From NCBI RefSeq assembly GCF_014648075.1, contig NZ_BMQK01000018.1, positions 79,377-143,376 of the forward strand: 64,000 bases of DNA, written 5' to 3'. Every line of letters starts with the position of its first letter. Position 1 is the stretch's first letter. Below the pieces are notes generated by a model. That model had not been told where the DNA came from, did not search any database, and saw only the letters and a list, made by a program, of their open reading frames with translations. Both the position numbers and the translations under genes were made by a program. Below are positions 40,772-48,471 of the stretch, piece by piece. This DNA comes from Streptomyces ruber (GTDB lineage: Bacteria; Actinomycetota; Actinomycetes; Streptomycetales; Streptomycetaceae).

Positions 40772-42658
40772 TTGCTGTTCCGCGCGTCCGCGAAAACCGT
40801 CGCCGAGAAGGCACTCGACAGTTCGCTCCTCCTCCACCTCACCGAGCAGTTCGTCCATATGCACGGCCATCGTCCCAGCACGTCGGAGATACGCTCCTGG
40901 GAGCGGAGCATCCCTGCCCTGGCCACCGCACTCAACGACGCGGGTCTCGGTGACGTGGAGGTCATGCTGGAGTACGCGCTGCCGCTGAACAGCAAGCGCG
41001 CCGATGCCGTGCTCGCGGGTGTGCACCCCACCACGGGCGAACCGTCGTACGTCGTCGTGGAGCTGAAGCAGTGGAGTCAGGCGGAGCCGGAGGAGGACGA
41101 CCCGGTGCTGTGCCGTGTCGATGCCTACGCCCACCCGGTCCTCAACCCCATCGAGCAGGTACGCCGCTACTGTGATTACCTCGTCAACTTCAACGGTGCG
41201 GTGGCCGAACATCCCCACCGTGTCAGCGGAGTGAGCTACCTGCACAACGCGACGGAGTTCGGTGTCAGCGGTCTGCGGGCCATCGAGCTCGACGACCGCG
41301 GCCAGATGTTCACGGGCGACCGGCGCGGCGAGTTCATCGATCATCTGCGGTCCAGGCTCAGCGACAGGCAGCCGGGCGCCCGCGCCGCCGACGAGCTCCG
41401 ATCGGGCAGGACAGTCCCGTCGAAGCAGTTGATGTCGGTCGCGGCCCAGGAGGTGCGTGAGCGTGAGCAGTTCGTACTTCTGGACGAGCAGCAGGTCGCG
41501 TATCGCATGGTGCTCAACGCGGTGGAGAAGGCCAAGCGGTCCAACCACAAGGAGGTTCTGGTCGTCACCGGCGGCCCCGGCACCGGCAAGAGCGTCATCG
41601 CCCTCTCCCTGCTCGGCGAACTGTACCGGCGGGGCATTCCGGCCTTGCATGCCACCGGTTCGCAGTCGTTCACCAAGACGATGAGGAAGGTCGCGGGTAC
41701 CCGCAAACGCGAGGTGCAGGACCTCTTCAAGTACTTCAACAGCTTCATGACGACCGAGGCGAACACTCTCGACGTCCTGATATGTGACGAGGCGCACCGC
41801 ATTCGCGAGACCTCGGCCAACCGCTACACCCCGGCGGCCCACCGCACCGGCAAGCGGCAGATCGACGAACTCATCGACGTCGCCCGGGTCCCCGTCTTCC
41901 TCCTCGACGAGCACCAGGTGGTGCGCCCCGGCGAGATGGGCACCGTGAAGGAGATCGAGGCGGCCGCGGCGGCCCAGGGTCTCGAGTGCCGCGTCGTGCC
42001 GCTGGAGAGTCAGTTCCGCTGTGGCGGCAGTGACGCGTACCTGCGCTGGGTGGTCCGGCTCCTCGGCCTGGAGCCCGGTGGGCCGGTCGTCTGGGAACCC
42101 GATGACCGCATGAGGCTGCTGGTCGCCGAGAGCCCACAGGAGATGGAAGCATTCCTCGAAGCACGTCGTGCCCAGGGGTACGGCGCCCGCATGTCCGCGG
42201 GTTACTGCTGGCGCTGGTCCCCGGAGCCGAAGCCCGGAGATCCGCTTCCGGCGGACGTCGTCATCGGCGACTGGGCCCGTCCCTGGAACCTCCGTGGCGA
42301 CCGTGCCGTCTCCGGCGCCCCGCCGTCGGCCCTGTGGGCCACGGACCCGGCCGGCTTCGGCCAGGTCGGCTGCGTCTACACCGCGCAGGGCTTCGAGTAC
42401 GACTGGTCCGGCGTCATCATCGGCCCCGACCTGCTCTGGCGCGGCGACCGCTGGATCACGGACCGGACGGCGTCCAAGGACCCGGTGTTCAAGAAGTCGA
42501 CCCCGGACAGCGATGTCGACCGTCTGATCCGGAACACTTACAAGGTGCTGCTCACTCGGGGCATGGTCGGCACGATCGTGTACTCGACGGACCCGGAGAC
42601 CCGGGAGAAGCTGCGGGAACTGGCGGGCGGCGTGGCGCGGGAATCCGTGCCGGCCTGA
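40772..42658 (+). CDS. PD-(D/E)XK nuclease-like domain fused to a DUF2075 ATPase/helicase
   Basis: The N-terminal 200 residues carry a restriction-like core: D78 in KRADAVLAG and E97-x-K99 in VVVELKQW, the D...ExK arrangement of PD-(D/E)XK nucleases. The DUF2075 ATPase follows with Walker A TGGPGTGKSV (K273), Walker B DVLICDEAHR, sensor-like FLLDEHQVVRPG, and helicase motifs YTAQGFEYDWSGV and NTYKVLLTRGM. Family members are superfamily 1-like, and some take part in DNA defence or repair. TTG 40772 follows GGGGGAAG; GTG 40709 is an in-frame alternative that would add 21 residues. No methylase or other defence partner is adjacent. Confidence 0.82.
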   Translation: MLFRASAKTVAEKALDSSLLLHLTEQFVHMHGHRPSTSEIRSWERSIPALATALNDAGLGDVEVMLEYALPLNSKRADAVLAGVHPTTGEPSYVVVELKQWSQAEPEEDDPVLCRVDAYAHPVLNPIEQVRRYCDYLVNFNGAVAEHPHRVSGVSYLHNATEFGVSGLRAIELDDRGQMFTGDRRGEFIDHLRSRLSDRQPGARAADELRSGRTVPSKQLMSVAAQEVREREQFVLLDEQQVAYRMVLNAVEKAKRSNHKEVLVVTGGPGTGKSVIALSLLGELYRRGIPALHATGSQSFTKTMRKVAGTRKREVQDLFKYFNSFMTTEANTLDVLICDEAHRIRETSANRYTPAAHRTGKRQIDELIDVARVPVFLLDEHQVVRPGEMGTVKEIEAAAAAQGLECRVVPLESQFRCGGSDAYLRWVVRLLGLEPGGPVVWEPDDRMRLLVAESPQEMEAFLEARRAQGYGARMSAGYCWRWSPEPKPGDPLPADVVIGDWARPWNLRGDRAVSGAPPSALWATDPAGFGQVGCVYTAQGFEYDWSGVIIGPDLLWRGDRWITDRTASKDPVFKKSTPDSDVDRLIRNTYKVLLTRGMVGTIVYSTDPETREKLRELAGGVARESVPA

Positions 42659-42803
42659 CGGAGCCGGCGTGCCCCGATGTGAACCGTGAAACGCGGTACT
42701 TCGATTTCCTGTTCGAGTGAGGCGGCTCGACACGCTCTTCGCCGCGGTTGGATGCAAGCTGGTGGTGGGGGCACAGAGGCAGCCGTACGACGGAGAGAGG
42801 TCG

Positions 42804-43001
42804 ATGGCCATGACGGATCCGGAGAACGAGCCGAAAGCCGTGAACGGCCCCCGCGGGCTGTGGTCGGGCGGAGAGCGCCCCTACGACCCGGAGGACCTGG
42901 TCAGGGCCATGGGAGCCGATCCGACCCCGGAGCGGGTCGAGAGGGCCAGGAAGATGATCGAGGAGGAAGGGCCCTCGGTGATCGAGAAGTACCTGCCCTA
43001 G
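42804..43001 (+). CDS. Small acidic protein of unknown function
   Basis: The 65-residue protein has a polar start (TDPENEPKAVNGPRG), then WSGGERPYDPEDLVRAMGAD and a helix ERVERARKMIEEEGPSVIEKYLP. I do not recognise a family. GGAGAGAGG before ATG 42804 (or ATG 42810) is a good binding site and codon usage looks real. It lies between the nuclease-helicase gene and a hairpin, so it may be the last gene of that unit, but the 145-base gap argues against tight coupling. Confidence 0.6.
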   Translation: MAMTDPENEPKAVNGPRGLWSGGERPYDPEDLVRAMGADPTPERVERARKMIEEEGPSVIEKYLP

Positions 43002-43032
43002 GCGGCGGGGCCGGCAACACGTGTCTGCCGGG

Positions 43033-43067
43033 GGAGGGCCCCTGATCTGACCGGACAGGGGCCCTCC
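43033..43067. terminator. 12-bp stem hairpin after the small gene
   Basis: GGAGGGCCCCTG (43033-43044) pairs perfectly with CAGGGGCCCTCC (43056-43067) across an 11-base loop. It lies 31 bases after the stop codon and before the next gene's promoter. Confidence 0.7.
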
Positions 43068-43101
43068 GGGAGATGGGCTTCGCGGGCTTCACGGGCATCA
43101 A

Positions 43102-43107
43102 TATGAT
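43102..43107 (+). promoter_or_regulatory. -10 element upstream of the N-formylglutamate amidohydrolase gene
   Basis: TATGAT lies in an unusually A/T-rich stretch (ATCAATATGATC) 69 bases before GTG 43177. No clear -35 was found. Confidence 0.4.
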
Positions 43108-43176
43108 CGGCTCGTTCCGCGCCGAACGGCGAGGGATCCGAGAGACCGGAAAGCCGAGAAATCCGAGGAAGCCCCT

Positions 43177-43974
43177 GTGAACGACGTCGCGCCCTCCTAC
43201 CGGCTCGTCCCGGGTGCGCCCGGCTCCCCGGTGATCCTGCACGTCCCGCACTCCTCGCGGGCGATACCGGCCGACGTACGCGAGGGCATCGTCCTCGACG
43301 ACGGCGCGCTGGAGCGGGAGCTGGACCACATCACCGACGCGCACACCGCCCGGATCGCCGCGGAGGCCGCCGTACGGTCGGCCACGACTCCCTGGCAGTT
43401 CGTCAACCAGCTGTCGCGTCTCGTGGTGGACCCGGAGCGGTTCCCCGACGAGCGGGAGGAGATGCTGTCGGCCGGCATGGGTGCCGTGTACACGCGGACG
43501 ACGCACCGGGAGGTCCTCCGCCCGGACGGGTACGACGGCGAACCGCTCGTCGAGCGCTACTTCCGGCCCTACGCCGCCGCCGTGACCGCCGCCGTCGCCG
43601 AACGGCTGGAGACGGTCGGGCGGGCGGTCGTCGTCGACGTCCACTCGTACCCGACCGAGCGCCTGCCGTACGAACTCCACGGCGACGGTCCCCGGCCGCC
43701 CGTCTGCCTGGGCCGCGACGGCTTCCACACGCCGGCCGAGCTGCTGGACGAGGCCCGGAAGGCGTTCGACTGCTTCGGCGGTACTGGAGTCAACACTCCC
43801 TTCGCGGGGGCGTACGTCCCGCTCAGGTACTACGGGAACGACCCGCGGGTGAGCGCCCTGATGATCGAGATCCGGCGGGACGTCTACATGAGCGAGCCCG
43901 GAGGACCGTCCGGGCCGGGGCTCGGGGCGGTGGCGGAGGCGCTCGCCGGGCTGGTGGACGCGGTGAGCGGGTGA
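43177..43974 (+). CDS. N-formylglutamate amidohydrolase
   Basis: The 265-residue protein belongs to the zinc hydrolase family that splits N-formyl-L-glutamate to glutamate and formate in one route of histidine breakdown. Motifs are ILHVPHSSRAIP, LDHITDAHT, QLSRLVVDPERFP, VVDVHSYP and GGTGVNTPFAGAYVPL. No other hut genes are near, so the true substrate could be another formylated or acylated amino acid. GTG 43177 fits the domain start. Confidence 0.87.
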   Translation: MNDVAPSYRLVPGAPGSPVILHVPHSSRAIPADVREGIVLDDGALERELDHITDAHTARIAAEAAVRSATTPWQFVNQLSRLVVDPERFPDEREEMLSAGMGAVYTRTTHREVLRPDGYDGEPLVERYFRPYAAAVTAAVAERLETVGRAVVVDVHSYPTERLPYELHGDGPRPPVCLGRDGFHTPAELLDEARKAFDCFGGTGVNTPFAGAYVPLRYYGNDPRVSALMIEIRRDVYMSEPGGPSGPGLGAVAEALAGLVDAVSG

Positions 43975-44020
43975 GCGGAGGTCCGGACCGGTCCGGCCGT
44001 TCCTCGCGCTTACGAGTGGC

Positions 44021-45049
44021 TCACGCGGCCCTGCTCCCCTTCGGCCGCTCCCGCACCACGTCCCCCGGCGCCTTGTCGCTGCGTAGTCCCAGGAACCGGC
44101 TGTGCCGCAGCATCCCGTCCCGCGTCCACTCGGTGAACGCGATCTGGGCGACCAGGCACGGCTCGATCCAGCGGGCCGTGCGCTCGCGGATGCGGCCCCG
44201 GTCGGCGAAGGGTGAGGCCGGGACGCGAAGATCGTCCATGTGCCGGCGCATGATCACCAAGGTGCGGTGGTCGAAGCCCGTGCCGACCCTGCCCGCGTAA
44301 CGCAGGGCGCCGTCCTCGTAGTAGCCGAGGAGCAGGGCGCCGAAGCCGACGCGGCTGCCGGCCGGCTCGGTGAAGCCCCCGATGACGAACTCCTGGCCCT
44401 GCGAGCACTTCAGCTTGAGCCAGTCCGGGGAGCGGCGCGTCTGGTAGCGGCTGCCGGCCCGCTTGGCGATCAGGCCCTCCCAGCCGCGGTCGCAGGCGGC
44501 CGACAGCAGGTCGTCGCCGTTCTGGTTGCGGTGGGTCGTGAAGCGCAGCGGGGTGTCGTAGGCGAGCGCGCGCCGCAGCAGTGACTTGCGGTCGCGCAGG
44601 GGGAGCGGTCTGACGTCCGTGCCGTCCAGGCGCAGCAGGTCGAAGAGGTAGTACGTCACGGCGACCGGGCTCGCCTCGACGTCGCGGCGGCGGGTGAGGC
44701 CCATGCGCTGCTGCAGCAGGCCGAAGTCCGTGCGGTTGCCGGAGAACGCCACGATCTCGCCGTCCACGGTGAAGTCCGCGCATTCCTGAGCGGCGAGCGC
44801 TTCGACGATCTCCGGGTACGTGGCGTCGAGGCGGTTGCCCGTACGGGAGTACAGGGCGACGTGACCCCCTTCGCGCACGGCGAGCGCACGGATCCCGTCC
44901 AGCTTGCGCTCGAAGATCCACTCGTCGGAGAAGCCGCGTCGGTCGGTCAGGGTGGCGGCCATCGGCCGGGAGGCCAGTTCGACGCCCGGGCGCGCCGGAC
45001 GCAGCAGCTGCCGCCGGTCGGCCGGAAGCGTCGCGAGCAGGTCCGGCAT
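44021..45049 (-). CDS. ATP-dependent DNA ligase, LigC/LigD-ligase type
   Basis: The 342-residue protein has the nucleotidyltransferase motif I FERKLDGIRALA with adenylated K49, motif III YYLFDLLRLDG, motif IV GWEGLIAKRAGS and motif V DWLKLKCSQ, then an OB-fold (VIGGFTEPAG, GYYEDGALRYAGRVG). It seals nicks with ATP and resembles the ligase part of actinobacterial LigD. It starts 7 bases after the phosphoesterase gene stop, so the pair is an operon. Neither Ku nor a LigD-type polymerase is in the window. Confidence 0.92.
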   Translation of the reverse strand: MPDLLATLPADRRQLLRPARPGVELASRPMAATLTDRRGFSDEWIFERKLDGIRALAVREGGHVALYSRTGNRLDATYPEIVEALAAQECADFTVDGEIVAFSGNRTDFGLLQQRMGLTRRRDVEASPVAVTYYLFDLLRLDGTDVRPLPLRDRKSLLRRALAYDTPLRFTTHRNQNGDDLLSAACDRGWEGLIAKRAGSRYQTRRSPDWLKLKCSQGQEFVIGGFTEPAGSRVGFGALLLGYYEDGALRYAGRVGTGFDHRTLVIMRRHMDDLRVPASPFADRGRIRERTARWIEPCLVAQIAFTEWTRDGMLRHSRFLGLRSDKAPGDVVRERPKGSRAA

Positions 45050-45055
45050 CGCGGC

Positions 45056-45730
45056 TCACTCCTCCCGGGTGTCCGCGGCCACCTGGGCGAGGGTGCGGCC
45101 GCTGGTCACGGAGCGGGCGCGGCGGGGGTCCGGCGTGCCGTCGCCGTCCGCGGTGCCGGTCCGCTCGCCCTTGTGCCCCTTGCGTACGAGCAGCCACGCC
45201 TCCTCGCCGCCGTCACCGCTCCCGTCACCGCGGAACCGGGTCAGGGCGTACTCGCCGTGCAGTTTCGCGCCGCTCAGCCGGAAGGTCGCGTGCCCACGCT
45301 CCAGGGACTCCCCGAACGGAACGGGCCGCCCCTCGCGGTCATGGCCGAGCGGCTCGTACGTACCGTGATCCCACACGATCACCGTGCCGCCGCCGTACTC
45401 GCCCCGAGGGATGACGCCCTCGAAGTCCTCGTACGCCAGTGGGTGGTCCTCCGTCGGTACGGCGAGCCGCTTGTCCCCTGGGTCCGTGGACGGGCCCTTG
45501 GGGACGGACCAGGACTTGAGGACGTCGGCCACCTGCAGCCGGAAGTCGAAGTGCAGGGTGCTCGCGTCGTGGATCTGCACGACGAAACGCGGTGCCGAGC
45601 CGGGGTCGCCGCCTCCCGGGGCCGCCGTTCCGTCGCCGGGCTCCGCGGTCCGTTCGAAGTCGCGTCTGCTCCGGTACTTCCGCAGCCGGTCGGTCCCGGC
45701 GCCCTGGTCGCCTCGGTCACTCCGCGTCAC
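45056..45730 (-). CDS. LigD-type 3'-phosphoesterase, stand-alone
   Basis: The 224-residue protein is a free-standing copy of the LigD N-terminal phosphoesterase domain, which cleans DNA 3' ends before joining. Conserved metal-site residues lie in FVVQIHDASTLHFDFRLQV, SWSVPKGPS, TEDHPLAYEDFEGVIPRGEY and VIVWDHGTYEP. GTG 45730 follows GGAAGGAG. It is directly upstream of the ATP-dependent ligase, so a split LigD is likely. The C-terminal 40 residues are basic and less conserved. Confidence 0.9.
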   Translation of the reverse strand: MTRSDRGDQGAGTDRLRKYRSRRDFERTAEPGDGTAAPGGGDPGSAPRFVVQIHDASTLHFDFRLQVADVLKSWSVPKGPSTDPGDKRLAVPTEDHPLAYEDFEGVIPRGEYGGGTVIVWDHGTYEPLGHDREGRPVPFGESLERGHATFRLSGAKLHGEYALTRFRGDGSGDGGEEAWLLVRKGHKGERTGTADGDGTPDPRRARSVTSGRTLAQVAADTREE

Positions 45731-45939
45731 TTCGGCTCCTTCCCGGTAGCCGTTCCCCGGCGCATCCGGTCGTCCGGCGTCCCGGGTACCCCACTGGTGG
45801 TGTCCCCGCACACGGGGCCCGTCGTCCCGGCTGGCAATCGCGTGTCCGGCGCACCGCTGTGCTCGCGATGTCCGTGTGCGGCACGGGACCGGCGGCTCGT
45901 GCTGCCGGAAGGGGCTGGGCAGCGGTGACCTGCCGCGTG

Positions 45940-46827
45940 TCACCCGGCCACCGCGAGCCCGGCCTCCCGCCGTGTGACGACGTCCGGTGTCTCGGCGGCG
46001 GGTACGGGAACGGGCAGGGGAGCCGCCTCCTCCCGTGGCAGGGGAGCCGCCGCCTCCCGTGGCAGGGGAGCCGCCGCCTCCCGTGGCAGGGGAGCCGCCG
46101 CCTCCCGCGTCCGCCACAGCCCCACCACATCGCGTCCGAACGACCACACCAGCGACCCCAGGGCCATCGCCACGAGGGCCGCCGACGCCACGTACGGCAG
46201 CCGGCCCGAGGCCGCCGCCAGCAGCACCACTCCCTGGACCGCCGCCACCGTCTTGCGGGCCATGCTGTGCGGCAGCGCACCGTTCAGCCACGGCAGCACC
46301 CGGGCGGCGGCCACGAAGGCGTACCGCATGAGGCCGATCAGCAGGACCCAGGGGCCGAGCGGCACCGACACGTACACGCTCAGCACCAGGATGAGGAACG
46401 CGTCCACCTCCATGTCGAAGCGTGCGCCGAGCGCGGTCGTGGTGCCCGTGCGGCGGGCCACCTTGCCGTCCACGCCGTCCAGGAGCAGGGCCACCGCCGT
46501 CAGACCGACCAGCAGCGTCACCGGTGGCGCCGCCCGGAAGGAGTCGGCGACCAGGGCGGTGACCCCGCCGACCAGGACGGTCCGGCCCAGCGTCACCCGG
46601 TTCGCCGGGCCGAAGGAGGGCGGCCGGGTGCGGCGCAGGGCCCGGGTGAGGGCCGTCCAGGTGCCGAGCGCGAACGCCAGGCCCGTCAGCCAGCCCGCCG
46701 GACCCAGTCCGGTCGTGCTGCACAGCAGGGTCAGCAGCAGGAGCTGGGCACCCGCGCCCGCTGTCGTCTCCCGGAGCGACGTCCGTGCGTAGTGGGGGTG
46801 GTCGAGGGCAGAGTTGTGCAGGGTCAC
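45940..46827 (-). CDS. CDP-alcohol phosphatidyltransferase family membrane protein
   Basis: The 295-residue protein has about six membrane helices and a perfect CDP-alcohol phosphatidyltransferase motif, D-x2-DG-x2-AR-x8-G-x3-D-x3-D (from LDGVDGKVARR to DMEVDAF). The enzyme family joins a CDP-activated alcohol to an acceptor alcohol, in phospholipid or other phosphodiester synthesis; the substrate is unknown. The cytoplasmic tail contains four REAAAPLP-type repeats. GTG 46827 has GGAAGG upstream. It diverges from the operon at 46993 and may belong to that pathway. Confidence 0.88.
   Translation of the reverse strand: MTLHNSALDHPHYARTSLRETTAGAGAQLLLLTLLCSTTGLGPAGWLTGLAFALGTWTALTRALRRTRPPSFGPANRVTLGRTVLVGGVTALVADSFRAAPPVTLLVGLTAVALLLDGVDGKVARRTGTTTALGARFDMEVDAFLILVLSVYVSVPLGPWVLLIGLMRYAFVAAARVLPWLNGALPHSMARKTVAAVQGVVLLAAASGRLPYVASAALVAMALGSLVWSFGRDVVGLWRTREAAAPLPREAAAPLPREAAAPLPREEAAPLPVPVPAAETPDVVTRREAGLAVAG
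46013..46108. repeat. 24-bp tandem repeat, four copies, inside the phosphatidyltransferase gene
   Basis: Four 24-bp units (46013-46036, 46037-46060, 46061-46084, 46085-46108) differ at only one or two bases. They encode repeated REAAAPLP in the cytoplasmic C-terminal tail. The unit is a multiple of 3, so copy-number change would keep the frame. Confidence 0.9.
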
Positions 46828-46873
46828 CGGATACCTTCCGAACGTGTGACAGGGGTGATCTCGGTCGCGTCCC

Positions 46874-46932
46874 GAGTGCGCGACCGAGAGCGCGACCGAG
46901 TGCGCGTCCGGCTGCGTGACTGAGCGCGCGAC
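46874..46932. repeat. 12-bp imperfect tandem repeat in a divergent promoter region
   Basis: About five copies of a GAGTGCGCGACC-like unit (46874, 46886, 46898, 46910, 46922) fill the middle of the 165-base region between the phosphatidyltransferase and the zinc-type dehydrogenase. They could bind a regulator or simply be low-complexity sequence. Confidence 0.6.
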
Positions 46933-46992
46933 GTCCACCGCTGCGTACGTGAGGGAGCAGCCGATCGTTCAGGGACCGTCCAGGGAGACCCG

Positions 46993-47970
46993 ATGAACCA
47001 CACCGCCCACGCCTTCTGGCTCCGCTCGCCCGGGCAGGGTGAGATCAGGGAGACGCAGGTGCCCGGGCCCGCCGCCGGAGAGGTACTGGTACGGGCCCTG
47101 TACTCGGGCGTCAGCCGCGGCACCGAGACGCTCGTGTTCCGCGGCGGGGTGCCCGTCAGCCAGTACGGCAGCATGCGCGCGCCGTTCCAGGAGGGCGACT
47201 TCCCCGGGCCCGTGAAGTACGGATACCTCAGCGTCGGGGTGGTGGAGGAGGGGCCGGAGGAACTGGCCGGGCGGACCGTCTTCTGTCTGTACCCGCACCA
47301 GACGCGGTACGTCGTGCCCGCGAGCGCCGTCACCGTCGTGCCGGAGAGCGTGCCCGCCGGGCGCGCCGTGCTCGCCGGGACCGTGGAGACCGCGGTGAAC
47401 GCCCTCTGGGACGCGGCGCCGCTGATCGGCGACCGGATCGCCGTGGTCGGCGGCGGCATGGTCGGCTGTTCGGTCGCGGCGCTCCTCGGCCGCTTCCCGG
47501 GTGTGCGGGTCCAGCTCGTCGACGCCGATCCCGCGCGCGCCGAGGTCGCCCGCGCCCTCGGTGTGGACTTCGCGCTGCCCGCCGACGCGCTGGGGGAGCG
47601 TGACCTCGTGGTCCACGCCAGCGCCACCGAGCGGGGGCTAGCCCGGTCGCTCGAACTCCTCGCGCCCGAGGGCACGGTGATCGAGCTGAGCTGGTACGGC
47701 GACCGGCGGGTGAGCCTGCCGCTGGGCGAGGCGTTCCACTCACGGCGGCTCACCGTGCGCAGCAGCCAGGTCGGCACCGTCTCGCCGGCGGGGCGCCCGG
47801 GCCGTACGTACGCGGACCGGCTGGCGCTCGCCCTCGACCTGCTCGCCGACCCGGCCCTCGACGCGCTCGTCACGGGGGAGTGCGCGTTCGGGGAGCTGCC
47901 CGGTGTCATGCCGCGGCTCGTCTCCGGGGAGCTGCCCGGTCTGTGCCACCGGGTGCGGTACGAGGCCTGA
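46993..47970 (+). CDS. Zinc-type medium-chain dehydrogenase
   Basis: The 325-residue protein has a MDR fold: GroES-like N-terminal half (EVLVRALYSGVSRGTETLVF, to about residue 130) and Rossmann half with VVGGGMVGCSVAALLGRF. The segment SRGTETLVFRG and the absence of a normal GHE/Cys zinc site place it with the bacteriochlorophyllide dehydrogenase-like group rather than classical alcohol dehydrogenases. Its substrate is unknown. It is the first gene of a run that continues with a PTPS-like gene, a glycosyltransferase, a methyltransferase and a flippase-like gene. Confidence 0.85.
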   Translation: MNHTAHAFWLRSPGQGEIRETQVPGPAAGEVLVRALYSGVSRGTETLVFRGGVPVSQYGSMRAPFQEGDFPGPVKYGYLSVGVVEEGPEELAGRTVFCLYPHQTRYVVPASAVTVVPESVPAGRAVLAGTVETAVNALWDAAPLIGDRIAVVGGGMVGCSVAALLGRFPGVRVQLVDADPARAEVARALGVDFALPADALGERDLVVHASATERGLARSLELLAPEGTVIELSWYGDRRVSLPLGEAFHSRRLTVRSSQVGTVSPAGRPGRTYADRLALALDLLADPALDALVTGECAFGELPGVMPRLVSGELPGLCHRVRYEA

Positions 47971-48025
47971 GACCGGCCGGACGACGACGGACTGAACAAC
48001 GGGTGGGGGGCAGCCGTACTACACG

Positions 48026-48048
48026 GCGTGCCCCGGCCCGGGGCACGC
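48026..48048. other. Strong intercistronic hairpin before the PTPS-like gene
   Basis: GCGTGCCC (48026-48033) pairs with GGGCACGC (48041-48048), and the inner CGG/CCG can extend the stem. It lies 56 bases after the dehydrogenase stop and 11 bases before the ribosome-binding site of the TTG-initiated PTPS-like gene. It may attenuate transcription or mask translation. Confidence 0.5.
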
Positions 48049-48072
48049 GCACCGCATCGGGAGGGCCGTCCG

Positions 48073-48471
48073 TTGTTCAGCATCACCGTCCGCGATCACC
48101 TCATGATCGCTCACAGCTTCCGCGGCGAGGTCTTCGGCCCCGCGCAGCGCCTGCACGGGGCCACGTTCCTCGTGGACGCCACCTTCCGCCGCACCGAGCT
48201 GGACGACGACGGCATCGTCGTCGACATCGGGCTCGCGACCAGAGAACTCGGCGCCGTGGTCGGGGAGCTGAACTACCGGAACCTCGACGACGAGGACGAG
48301 TTCGCGGGCACGAACACCTCCACGGAGTTCCTCGCCAAGGTCATCGCCGACCGGCTCGCCGAGCGTGTCCACAAGGGCGCGCTGGGCGAGGGGGCCCGGG
48401 AGCTCGCCGGCATCACCGTCACCCTGCACGAGTCGCACATCGCCTGGGCGAGTTACGAGCGTGACCTGTGA
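48073..48471 (+). CDS. 6-Pyruvoyltetrahydropterin synthase / QueD-like protein with altered active site
   Basis: The 132-residue protein has the T-fold of PTPS/QueD enzymes: AHSFRGEVF, LHGATFLVDATFRR, DDDGIVVDIGLATREL, NTSTEFLAKVIADRL and TLHESHIAWASYE. The normal catalytic Cys before the HGH motif is missing (GPAQRLHGA) and the third zinc His is Ala30. The fold and pterin-binding Glu remain, so it may bind a pterin-like or FAPy-like compound with different chemistry. TTG 48073 was chosen because GGGAGGG lies 7 bases upstream; ATG 48028 lies within the hairpin. It overlaps the next gene by GTGA. Confidence 0.8.
   Translation: MFSITVRDHLMIAHSFRGEVFGPAQRLHGATFLVDATFRRTELDDDGIVVDIGLATRELGAVVGELNYRNLDDEDEFAGTNTSTEFLAKVIADRLAERVHKGALGEGARELAGITVTLHESHIAWASYERDL

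Noticed and set aside
44021..45730. Complete bacterial NHEJ system
   Set aside because: Only the phosphoesterase and ligase are present; Ku and the LigD polymerase are absent from the window.
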